DNA from: Rouxiella sp. S1S-2
Lineage (GTDB): Bacteria; Pseudomonadota; Gammaproteobacteria; Enterobacterales; Enterobacteriaceae
Assembly (NCBI RefSeq): GCF_009208105.1
Contig: NZ_WFKL01000001.1
Span: 4,588,001-4,652,000, forward strand
DNA length: 64,000 nucleotides
Direction of reading: 5' to 3'
Shown: piece by piece, positions 49,450-61,066 of the stretch
How positions within the stretch are numbered: the first letter of the stretch is position 1
Layout: each line of letters opens with the position of its first letter
The notes under the pieces: model-generated
Told to the model about the DNA's origin: nothing
Seen by the model: only the letters and a program-made list of their open reading frames with translations
The model's database searches: none
Translations under genes and position numbers: made by a program

Positions 49450-50121
49450 TTATGCGATATTGAGATACTTGTGAGTTTGCATCGAAAGCCGCCAGTTTTT
49501 CGCGATACACGTCGCGATACATAATTTGGTGGCTTCTTCTTTCTGGCTGATCGGCTGCAGGGCAATAATGCGCGCCTTATCGTTACTCAACGTGGCAAGC
49601 AACTGTTCCAGCGCATCAATATCACGCTGACGTGCCACCGGGTGCTTAATCTCATCGGCGCGCTGTAGCGCCTGTGGCAGAATGTCGTAACCGCCACGCA
49701 TGTTCACTTTTGGTGAAACGGTGACCCAGGTTTTGGCCGAGCAACGCACTTCATGCGTGCCGCTGGTTTCAATCTGGCAGCTGTAACCTTTTTGTTCCAA
49801 CAGTTCAGTCAACGGCTCGAGATTGTAAATGCACGGCTCGCCACCGGTTATCACGATATGTTTTGCCGTCCAACCTTGATTCTGGATAACCTGATGGAGT
49901 TTTTCGGCGCTGGCATTGCCCCATGCGTCACTCTCCTGCGTTTTCACCAGGATACGCTGCATATCGACTTCACGATCGGCAAATTTTTCCCAAGTGTGTT
50001 TCGTGTCGCACCAGCTGCAACCTACCGGGCAGCCTTGCAAACGAATAAAAATAGCCGGCACGCCGGTAAAATAGCCTTCCCCTTGCAGGGTTTCGAACAT
50101 CTCGTTAATCGGGTACTGCAT
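49450..50121 (-). CDS. queE: 7-carboxy-7-deazaguanine synthase QueE
   Basis: 223 residues, the E. coli length. Radical SAM enzyme, third step of the 7-deazaguanine pathway: converts carboxytetrahydropterin to carboxy-deazaguanine. Cluster-binding CPVGCSWCDTKHTW (C-x3-C-x2-C), SAM motif ITGGEPCIYNL, start MQYPINEMFETLQGEGYFTG. The frame runs 20 codons further upstream but without family support. Has its own promoter between it and the toxin-like gene. Confidence 0.96.
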   Translation of the reverse strand: MQYPINEMFETLQGEGYFTGVPAIFIRLQGCPVGCSWCDTKHTWEKFADREVDMQRILVKTQESDAWGNASAEKLHQVIQNQGWTAKHIVITGGEPCIYNLEPLTELLEQKGYSCQIETSGTHEVRCSAKTWVTVSPKVNMRGGYDILPQALQRADEIKHPVARQRDIDALEQLLATLSNDKARIIALQPISQKEEATKLCIATCIAKNWRLSMQTHKYLNIA

Positions 50122-50152
50122 GCGTATCTCAGAGTTTAAGGAGCCAATCGAT

Positions 50153-50181
50153 ATTATCGCAGACATCTTACCCTGAGCCAA
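50153..50181 (-). promoter_or_regulatory. Probable queE promoter
   Basis: Minus strand -35 TTGGCT (50181-50176), 17-nt spacer, -10 GATAAT (50158-50153), 32 nt before the queE start and just after the stop of the upstream toxin-like gene. Confidence 0.55.
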
Positions 50182-50210
50182 ATCTGACGCAGGGCAATTC
50201 TCACGCCGCC

Positions 50211-53200
50211 CTACCTTTTGTCTGACATCTCGCTGTCTTCCGATTCATCCGAATCTGCCCAAGGCAGTCTTTCGTCTGGTTTTGGCAACCTCCCGCCGTT
50301 AGGAAGATGTGGGCTTATTAGCTCCTTTTCAGCCGCCAGTAGAAATTGATAGTAAGTAATACTGTCGGCATTGTTCATAACAATGGCAATCCGCGCCTCC
50401 TTATCGTTGGCGATACGCTGAAAAAACCTCGTCATCACTTCATAAGCATTCGGATCGATTTCCAGTTTTTGACTCCCGTCGTTCCTACGGCGAGTCAAAG
50501 TCTTTAGGCCAAGCTTTATTTCAGATAAGCCAGATTTTTTCATAGCCTCGTTGAAGCGTTCAGTAAACTCCAATAGATATCTTTCCCCGAGTTGCACATC
50601 GGAATAAAGCCCCTCACCCATATTATAAGTACCAATCAACTTATTCAGCCCAGCAATTTTTTTGTTAAACCCTGCATCAATATTTACTTTGAAAACCACT
50701 CGATCATCGACGCTTTTGAAATCAACACTCTCCTCATGCTCGCTAGTCAAATATTCATCATAAGACTTAAGCACTAAATGCGACTCAGTATCTTTTGAAA
50801 ACACCACGTCATTGTGCTCAAGCGAATAAGAGCTGATTCGATTGGGATAAGGCTGGAAGAAAGTTTCGTGCCCTGCCAAATTGTTATAGAAGAAATCATA
50901 AGTTTTCAATCGAGTATTGTCGGTCAAAAAACCTGGCTCGGGAACATGGCTCATTTCGTGGCAAATTAAATGCATCTGACTGGCGTAAGTGAATAAATTC
51001 ATATAGCCCCACTGTTCTTTGTGAATAATACTGAAAAATGGGTCAGGATCATTTTTATCATTCGTCACAAACCCAAGGACTTCCGATGATGATGTGGGTA
51101 ACCGAGATTTAAGCAACACTAGCCGGTTCACTCGTCCACCGCCGGGGCGATAACTATTTAGGTTATTTAAAGTCTGGACAATCGACCTTCTGAACAGATC
51201 GGTTTTTTTATCCAGCCGTTCTTCGCCGAATTTCTCTTTGATAAATGCACGCAGCTGACTGTCGTCGAGTACTGCCAACTGACTGAAAATCTGGTTTATG
51301 CTGTCAAAACGCGCCCCAAGGGATGATGACCTACCCTTCATCGTGCCCATAGGCTCATTGAGTACGGCTTCTCCACGGGCAAGGATGCCATAATTCTCCC
51401 GTATCGATTCTCTGAATTTAGCCTCTCCGGGATTAAGCAAACAGTAAGAATCACGGACGGGATCCTGTGCCACAAGCTCGACATCCTCAAGCCTCAGTGT
51501 TCCACGATATTTGGGTACGCCCCCCTGACCAGGAATATAATCGTCATTAATCTCTATGCCGGACTCTTTCAGGATTTCCACAATATCCCTTTTTATTGAA
51601 TCACGGCTCACGCCTGCCTTGTAGACAACCTGTTTATTTTTATCTGACCATGGGTTTAATATTTCAAAACCGTTTACTAACGACTGACTGGCCTTATACA
51701 ACTGTTCAATCGAAACCGCCTGCGGCTCAAATACGGAAGTCGTCGGACCTAATATTCTTTCAATACCGCCGTGAGAGGAAAATAAGAGAGCAGTATGTTT
51801 CACTTCTCCTTGCAGTGAAAAATTAACCACTAAAAGATTGTCGTTGCTTATCCCGCCTTTAATTAACTTATCAAATAAAATATAACTGTATTCTGCCGAG
51901 GTGGCTGGAGCTTTTCCGTGGGTTATCTTGTTATAACGAGTGGTTATCGCTTCAGCCATTACTTTCTGAGATTCAAATAACTTAAGGACTCGGGTTATTG
52001 GGATTTCAGCAAGGATCATGCTGCGGTAGCCATTTTGTATATCCTCAATACTTACGGCAGTGCGAACCGTGGGTAGGTTGGGACGTTGTATCGGCACCAT
52101 TTCTAGCGTATTGAGCCTCATCTCATGGATTTTATCCGCAATTATTTTTGAATTTTGTTCCGCCGTTTTTTTATATAACAAGGAGGGATTATTTTGTGAT
52201 GCTTGCCCCGAGGTTCCAGGCTGGCAAAGATTGTCTTCAGCGCGTTTAACTCGATGGCAGGAAACCACATTATCGAGTGTAAACTCACCGTTTTCTTGAT
52301 AGCGGTAATAACGAATTTCGCGAAGATCCTCTGCGCGGTCAAAAACGTTAAGCCTAAAAATTTCAGGCTGACTTTTACTCTGCTCCACCTTGATGTATTG
52401 GGCTACCCCTCGACGCGTAGTGCCTGTACGAATGAAAATCTCACCTGTGTTGTCAAGGCGATAGGTATGTGTAAAACCGGGCAGTGATAATGCCGGATCC
52501 AATGTAACCAGGGGAACGACCTGTACACTGGACGGCAAGCCTCGAAAGATTGGAGAAGTTACGCTGTTGGTCACTACGCTGTTGGCGTTTGCCACGACTT
52601 CCCATTTACCGATGCCGGATTTCCACTCCAGCAAAGGGTGTTTGTGTGCCTGCTGACTTGGGTTCTTAATGCTGAAAAAACGCCCCTCAAGGTGGCCTTC
52701 AATATAGTGACTAACCACACTATTCTGATTTGCTGGGTCAAGCTTGAGGACTTCAAGGTAGTATTTCCCAGTATCTGGCTGTGTCCAGACTTTGCTCTCG
52801 GGGCTAATCTCTCCCCTGAACGCCAATACTGAATGATCTCCCGGCGAGAGGCGGAGTAATTCATCAGGAATGGCAGAAAGCGATTTGGCATTGAGATGTG
52901 AGTTACCCGAACAAAATCTTCTCCACTCACCGACTAGCGGGTTAAGATAAATTTCACGCCCGTTATTTAGGCGATAAACGCCCTCAGTGGTGTGAGGAGT
53001 CAAGGCGTAACTCTTGTCTTGTACGTTGATATAAAGCTTTGATTCGCCAGCCGCCGGCGAGAGTGTGCGCATTAATCCGCTGGCCTTATGACTCACCCTC
53101 AGACCACTGGGGCTAGAGGGGGTAACGCGATTTATGATAGTCGGATTAACTTTAAAGGCACGTGCAGCCGCCGCCTCCGGGGGGATGATAATATTGCTGC

Positions 53201-54167
53201 TCAATCTGAGCAGCCATTCCGCATGAGTCTCACCCGGCTCACGGTCCAACAGCGTACCGTCCATTATTGCGCCCAGGGTTTGGGCAAACGCGCCAAGCGT
53301 CGATGCCAAACCCGCGCCAAGATAGGCCGCAATGCCTCCCACGCCCTCGTCCCAGGCAAGGGTAAACAGTATTCTGCTAGCCTGCATTTGCCTATCTGCC
53401 CAGCGAATCACTTCGGCTGCGCTGGAATTCCCGTTAACGGCAGGATTAATCACGCTTAACGTTTTAAAACCGCGGGTAGGCAAGCGGTTAAAACCGTCAC
53501 GCGAACGTCCATCATCCAGCTCCCGTCTGATGCGCTCTAGCGGCGGTTGAACGTCGTCCTCTCTGAAGAAAAGGACATATTTATTGACCAGATAATTTAT
53601 AAGCACAGTGTTTTGAAAGGTGTCTGACGTGAGCTGAAACGCCTGTAACTGCGTTTTGAGCACATTAATACTGTCAGAGGGTTTATGCATATTGGGGTTT
53701 TGCAACGTTAACGGATTGGCGCTCGCACCCGAAGGCCATTGAGGGAGTGCTGGAATAATTTGCCAGGCACTGGATACCGTCGCGCACAGATTTTCTAGAC
53801 TAAAGAGAGACGGTGTAATATTTGAATGAGCATTGCCTGGTGAATTAATTGAAGGAATGTGATGAGCTAATGACATGAAAATATTGGGTGACAACCCTAA
53901 TAATGTAGGGGCATGGCTAATAATTACTTCTCGAAAAGTTTTAGGTAAGCTGATTTCACGCTGTGGCTCTCCTTTAGTCAGCATTATATGTTCGTCTATC
54001 ACTTTCCAATCATTTTTATTTATTTTAGAAAGATTTTTATTACTGGATGGACATGAGTGACTGTTAATTACTTTTAAAAATGGATTGGCTATACGTGGTG
54101 AAATACTGGCTGACAAGGGTATTGAGCTGTTAATAGAGGAGGTTCTACTCGTTCGGTTATTGGGCAT
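50211..54167 (-). CDS. Large toxin/effector-like protein with HEMSH metalloprotease motif
   Basis: 1318 residues from ATG 54167 (GAGA 8 nt upstream; an ATG at 54224 would add 19). I do not recognise the full protein. No signal peptide. Order: Ser/Asn-rich N-terminus; helical region with a Gly/Ala-rich hydrophobic stretch (about 270-305, EGVGGIAAYLGAG) that could insert in membranes; two related beta segments at Tyr398 (YRLNNGREIYL) and Tyr569 (YRLDNTGEIFI); a middle domain with KHTALLF (His791) and LNPWSD (838); a zinc-protease-like motif HEMSH at 1070-1074; a final domain and acidic tail (DSDESEDSEMSDKR). This layout resembles large multi-domain toxins of Pseudomonas and Enterobacterales with a dermonecrotic-toxin-type N-terminus. 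Rare codons (AGA, ATA, CGA) and lower GC than neighbours point to transfer. Activity is inferred only. Confidence 0.75.
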   Translation of the reverse strand: MPNNRTSRTSSINSSIPLSASISPRIANPFLKVINSHSCPSSNKNLSKINKNDWKVIDEHIMLTKGEPQREISLPKTFREVIISHAPTLLGLSPNIFMSLAHHIPSINSPGNAHSNITPSLFSLENLCATVSSAWQIIPALPQWPSGASANPLTLQNPNMHKPSDSINVLKTQLQAFQLTSDTFQNTVLINYLVNKYVLFFREDDVQPPLERIRRELDDGRSRDGFNRLPTRGFKTLSVINPAVNGNSSAAEVIRWADRQMQASRILFTLAWDEGVGGIAAYLGAGLASTLGAFAQTLGAIMDGTLLDREPGETHAEWLLRLSSNIIIPPEAAAARAFKVNPTIINRVTPSSPSGLRVSHKASGLMRTLSPAAGESKLYINVQDKSYALTPHTTEGVYRLNNGREIYLNPLVGEWRRFCSGNSHLNAKSLSAIPDELLRLSPGDHSVLAFRGEISPESKVWTQPDTGKYYLEVLKLDPANQNSVVSHYIEGHLEGRFFSIKNPSQQAHKHPLLEWKSGIGKWEVVANANSVVTNSVTSPIFRGLPSSVQVVPLVTLDPALSLPGFTHTYRLDNTGEIFIRTGTTRRGVAQYIKVEQSKSQPEIFRLNVFDRAEDLREIRYYRYQENGEFTLDNVVSCHRVKRAEDNLCQPGTSGQASQNNPSLLYKKTAEQNSKIIADKIHEMRLNTLEMVPIQRPNLPTVRTAVSIEDIQNGYRSMILAEIPITRVLKLFESQKVMAEAITTRYNKITHGKAPATSAEYSYILFDKLIKGGISNDNLLVVNFSLQGEVKHTALLFSSHGGIERILGPTTSVFEPQAVSIEQLYKASQSLVNGFEILNPWSDKNKQVVYKAGVSRDSIKRDIVEILKESGIEINDDYIPGQGGVPKYRGTLRLEDVELVAQDPVRDSYCLLNPGEAKFRESIRENYGILARGEAVLNEPMGTMKGRSSSLGARFDSINQIFSQLAVLDDSQLRAFIKEKFGEERLDKKTDLFRRSIVQTLNNLNSYRPGGGRVNRLVLLKSRLPTSSSEVLGFVTNDKNDPDPFFSIIHKEQWGYMNLFTYASQMHLICHEMSHVPEPGFLTDNTRLKTYDFFYNNLAGHETFFQPYPNRISSYSLEHNDVVFSKDTESHLVLKSYDEYLTSEHEESVDFKSVDDRVVFKVNIDAGFNKKIAGLNKLIGTYNMGEGLYSDVQLGERYLLEFTERFNEAMKKSGLSEIKLGLKTLTRRRNDGSQKLEIDPNAYEVMTRFFQRIANDKEARIAIVMNNADSITYYQFLLAAEKELISPHLPNGGRLPKPDERLPWADSDESEDSEMSDKR

Positions 54168-54220
54168 ATTATTATCTCGGAGAAGAAAAAGAATATAATA
54201 AGCATAGGCTGCAGATAGAC

Positions 54221-54240
54221 CCATCAGTTAACGTTGATGG
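54221..54240. promoter_or_regulatory. Imperfect palindrome upstream of the toxin-like gene
   Basis: CCATCAGTTAACGTTGATGG: 6-bp arms CCATCA/TGATGG around GTTAACGT, 54 nt before the start codon and just after the eno terminator. Could be an operator. The adjacent AT-rich TTATTATATTC may contain the -10. Confidence 0.3.
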
Positions 54241-54258
54241 TTATACTTTGGTTTATAA

Positions 54259-54285
54259 ATAAAAAAACCCGCCGAAGCGGGTTAT
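54259..54285 (-). terminator. eno terminator
   Basis: Stem AACCCGC / GCGGGTT (54266-54283) closed by TTCG on the minus strand, followed by seven T. It separates pyrG-eno from the toxin-like gene. Confidence 0.93.
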
Positions 54286-54305
54286 GTAAAGCTAGGGATC
54301 AGAAT

Positions 54306-55634
<1,329 letters not shown>

Positions 55635-55692
55635 CTAAAGCTTCAGACTCAGCGACACGCCGCCTTGGCAAACGTGTCACCGGCCTTATATT

Positions 55693-57670
<1,978 letters not shown>

Positions 57671-58486
57671 TTATACCCGGCCTGATTTTTCCTGCTGTTT
57701 TATCTGCTGCCATGCTTCTTCCATCTGCTCTAGACTGGCGTCTTCCATCGTCAGCCCCGCGTCACGAATAATGTGTTCAACCTGACGGAAACGACGTTCA
57801 AATTTAATATTGGCAGCCTGCAGTGCACCCTCAGCTTTGTGACCAAGATGCCTGGAAAGATTCACGGTCGCGAACAGCAAATCGCCAATTTCCTCGCCGA
57901 GTTTCTCCTGATCCACTACCGCCTGTTTGGCTTCAAACATCACCTCGTCGATCTCTTCGTAAACTTTATCAACCACCGGACCAAGGGTTGTCCAGTCGAA
58001 GCCGACGTTGGCGCAGCGCTTCTGAATTTTATGCGCCTTCATCAATGCAGGAAGCGTGGCAGGGATATCGTCTAGTGCAGAGAAAAGTGCCTTATCAGCC
58101 CGCTCCTGGGTTTTCCCCTTTTCCCAATCCAGCAGTACCTGCGCCTTGTCTTTAGTGTCTGCATTTTCATCCGCGTTGAAAATATGCGGATGGCGACGCT
58201 CCAATTTCTCGGAAATTGCCTCGCAGATATCATCAAAATCAAAGAGACCCTGCTCACTGCCCATCTGGGCGTAAAACACCACCTGAAACAGCAGGTCGCC
58301 CAGCTCATCACGCAGGTCAGCAAAATCCTTGCGCTGGATGGCATCCAGCACTTCATAGGTCTCTTCCAGTGTGTAGGGAGCAATGGTCTCGAAACTTTGC
58401 GCTTTGTCCCACGGGCAACCGGCATTCGGATCGCGCAGGGTTTTCATGATGGAAAGAAGACGTTGCAGGGGAAATGAAGAAGTCAT
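57671..58486 (-). CDS. mazG: Nucleoside triphosphate pyrophosphohydrolase MazG
   Basis: 271 residues (E. coli 263). Hydrolyses NTPs to NMPs and PPi; it lowers ppGpp effects in E. coli. Two MazG domains: N-terminal (CPWDKAQSFETIAPYTLEETYEVLDAI; DLRDELGDLLFQVVFYAQM) and C-terminal (EEIDEVMFEAKQ; EEIGDLLFATVNLSRHLG), each with the EExxE-12-28-ExxD metal motif. ATG 58486 has TGGA 7-10 nt upstream. Follows relA directly; the mazEF toxin-antitoxin pair that precedes it in E. coli is absent. Confidence 0.96.
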   Translation of the reverse strand: MTSSFPLQRLLSIMKTLRDPNAGCPWDKAQSFETIAPYTLEETYEVLDAIQRKDFADLRDELGDLLFQVVFYAQMGSEQGLFDFDDICEAISEKLERRHPHIFNADENADTKDKAQVLLDWEKGKTQERADKALFSALDDIPATLPALMKAHKIQKRCANVGFDWTTLGPVVDKVYEEIDEVMFEAKQAVVDQEKLGEEIGDLLFATVNLSRHLGHKAEGALQAANIKFERRFRQVEHIIRDAGLTMEDASLEQMEEAWQQIKQQEKSGRV

Positions 58487-58637
58487 TGAGTATTCCAAAA
58501 TTTGTAAAATTCAACCCTCTAAGGCATTGAAATTGCAGCAAGGCCGCAAGTGACCAAGTCCCGAATCACCGACATGAGTCAGTGATTCGGGTGAACGCGC
58601 GCCGCTAACGCTGCTGCAGCGTCAATGACGACGAAGA

Positions 58638-60881
58638 TTAGCTCCCGTGAAGGCGTTTGGCCTCGATAACATCCGGAAGCTGATTCAGCTTGGCGATAAC
58701 CCGGCTTAACACCTGGGGATTATAAATCTCGATATCCATATCGATAGTCGCCAGCATATTCTTGGTATCGCTGCGGCTGGCTACGCCAAGCACGTTAACT
58801 TTTTCGTTAGCGAGAATGGTGGTGATATCGCGCAGTAGTCCGCTTCTGTCGTTAGCCACCACGCGTAGCACCAGCGAATATCCGCTGGAATAGCTTTCGC
58901 CCCACACGGCGTCCACAATTCTTTCCGGCGCGTGAGACTTCAGGTCTTCAAGCTGATCACAGTCGGCGCGGTGAATCGAAATTCCGCGGCCCTGAGTAAT
59001 GAAACCGATGATTTCATCGCCGGGGATTGGCTGGCAGCAGCGAGCAATGTGGTGCATCAGATTGCCCACGCCCTCAACCACGACGCGCCCGTTTTCTTTC
59101 GAACCGCTGCGTACCGGCGCACGCGTTGACTTCTGCGTTAGCTGACGCAGTGCTTCTTCATCAAGCTCTTCGGCACTTGGTTTTTTCAGCTGCGATTGTA
59201 AATAGTTCGCCATCTGATTGAGGCGAATATCACCGTTGCCAATTGCCGCCAGCAGTTCGTCGAGCGAGTTAAAGTTGTAACGCGGCAACAGCAGTTTCTC
59301 AGCATCTTTGAGCGTGATATCAATGCGGTCGAGCTCGTCGTCAAGGATTTGCTTGCCAGCAATAATATTCTTGTCGCGATCCTGCTTGCGGAACCAGTTC
59401 TGGATCTTCGAACGTCCACGGCTGGTGGTGATATACCCCAGACTTGGATTTAGCCAGTCGCGGCTCGGGTTCGGATGTTTCTGGGTAATAACCTCAATCT
59501 GATCGCCCATCTGTAACTGATAGGTAAACGGCACAATGCGCCCACCGATTTTTGCTCCGATACAGCGGTGACCGACGTCGCTGTGAATATGGTAGGCGAA
59601 GTCGAGCGGCGTTGAACCCGTTGGCAAGTCGACCACGTCGCCTTTGGGTGTAAACACATAAACTCGGTCGTCGAATACCTGACTGCGCACTTCGTCGAGC
59701 ATTTCGCCCGAGTCGGCCATCTCCTCCTGCCAGGCAATGAGTTTACGCAGCCAGGCAATACGTCCTTCGTAGCCGCCACTGCGTCCGCCAACTACCGCGG
59801 TGCCTTCTTTGTATTTCCAATGCGCGGCCACGCCCAGTTCGGCGTCTTCGTGCATCTGGCGGGTGCGGATCTGCACTTCAAGCGTTTTACCCCGTGGGCC
59901 CAATACGACGGTGTGAATTGACTGATAACCGTTGGGCTTAGGGTTAGCTACGTAGTCGTCAAATTCGTCGGGCAAATGGCGGAAATGAGTATGCACAATC
60001 CCCAGCGCGGCATAGCAGTCCTGCAGACGTTCAACAACGACGCGAACGGCGCGCACGTCAAACAGCTCGTCAAAGGAGAGGGATTTTTTCTGCATCTTGC
60101 GCCAAATGCTGTAGATATGTTTCGGGCGCCCATACACATCAACCTTGATGCCCTCTTCCGCCATCGCGTTGCGCACGGTGCTCACGAAGTCATCAATATA
60201 CTGGGCACGGTCAATACGGCGCTCGTGCAGCAATTTAGCGATGTGCTTATATTCGTCGGGATGCAGATAGCGGAAGCAGAAGTCTTCAAGCTCCCACTTT
60301 AATTGGCCGATGCCCAACCGGTTAGCCAGCGGTGCATAAATATTGGTACATTCCTTGGCCGCCAGCACGCGCTCTTCTTCCGGTGCGTCTTTTACCTCAC
60401 GCAGGTGGGCAATTCGCTCGGCGAGCTTAAGCACCACACAGCGGAAGTCTTCGACCATCGCCAGCAGCATGCGGCGCACGTTGTCGACCTGCTCGGAGCC
60501 CATCGAATCATTCTGGGTGGCCTTGAGCTGGCGAATAGCGTCCATGTCACGCACGCCGTGCACCAGATAGGTTATTTCTTTGCCAAACGCCTTGGTGAGC
60601 GTGTCTTCATCAATCACGCCCTCATCAACCAGCGGGAACAGCAGCGCCGCGCGCATACTGTCATTGTCCATGCTCAACGTGGAAAGGATTTCAACCATTT
60701 CCAGGCCGCGCCAAAGCAGCAGCGAGGCATCAGGATGCCCTTGAGTTTGTTGCTCGCAGTAGCGCCAGGTTGCGGCTAAACGCTCACATGATTCTTGGCT
60801 GGAGATGCCTAAAGTCGTGATCCACTCGTCAAGCGCAAATTCGCCAGCCGTATTCAAATGCGCACTACGTACCGCAACCAT
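58638..60881 (-). CDS. relA: (p)ppGpp synthetase I (GTP pyrophosphokinase) RelA
   Basis: 747 residues (E. coli 744). Makes pppGpp from ATP and GTP when uncharged tRNA is in the ribosomal A site. N-terminal degenerate HD domain (LLFPLVDEGVIDEDTL: the catalytic HD pair is lost, so no hydrolase activity); synthetase domain with YGRPKHIYSIWRKMQKK, LPDEFDDYVANPKPNGYQSIH and EVQIRTRQMHEDAELGVAAHW; TGS domain (VYVFTPKGDVVDLPTGSTPLDFAY), zinc-finger/helical region and C-terminal ACT (RSGLLRDITTILANEKVNVLG). Divergent from barA with 185 nt between. Confidence 0.98.
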   Translation of the reverse strand: MVAVRSAHLNTAGEFALDEWITTLGISSQESCERLAATWRYCEQQTQGHPDASLLLWRGLEMVEILSTLSMDNDSMRAALLFPLVDEGVIDEDTLTKAFGKEITYLVHGVRDMDAIRQLKATQNDSMGSEQVDNVRRMLLAMVEDFRCVVLKLAERIAHLREVKDAPEEERVLAAKECTNIYAPLANRLGIGQLKWELEDFCFRYLHPDEYKHIAKLLHERRIDRAQYIDDFVSTVRNAMAEEGIKVDVYGRPKHIYSIWRKMQKKSLSFDELFDVRAVRVVVERLQDCYAALGIVHTHFRHLPDEFDDYVANPKPNGYQSIHTVVLGPRGKTLEVQIRTRQMHEDAELGVAAHWKYKEGTAVVGGRSGGYEGRIAWLRKLIAWQEEMADSGEMLDEVRSQVFDDRVYVFTPKGDVVDLPTGSTPLDFAYHIHSDVGHRCIGAKIGGRIVPFTYQLQMGDQIEVITQKHPNPSRDWLNPSLGYITTSRGRSKIQNWFRKQDRDKNIIAGKQILDDELDRIDITLKDAEKLLLPRYNFNSLDELLAAIGNGDIRLNQMANYLQSQLKKPSAEELDEEALRQLTQKSTRAPVRSGSKENGRVVVEGVGNLMHHIARCCQPIPGDEIIGFITQGRGISIHRADCDQLEDLKSHAPERIVDAVWGESYSSGYSLVLRVVANDRSGLLRDITTILANEKVNVLGVASRSDTKNMLATIDMDIEIYNPQVLSRVIAKLNQLPDVIEAKRLHGS

Positions 60882-61066
60882 AACCTCTCCCTACGTTACC
60901 AATATTAACGCTTAGCGTTATCTTGCCCATTCGTTACCAACGTGGCAACTTCTTCTATCCTTAATAACCGGCTTTAACCTTGCGACACACGTCGCCTTGC
61001 CGCAATATCTAGATATCTACGACAAAAGAGATACGTCAGCAGCCAATTCTCCCACATTGGAACCCC

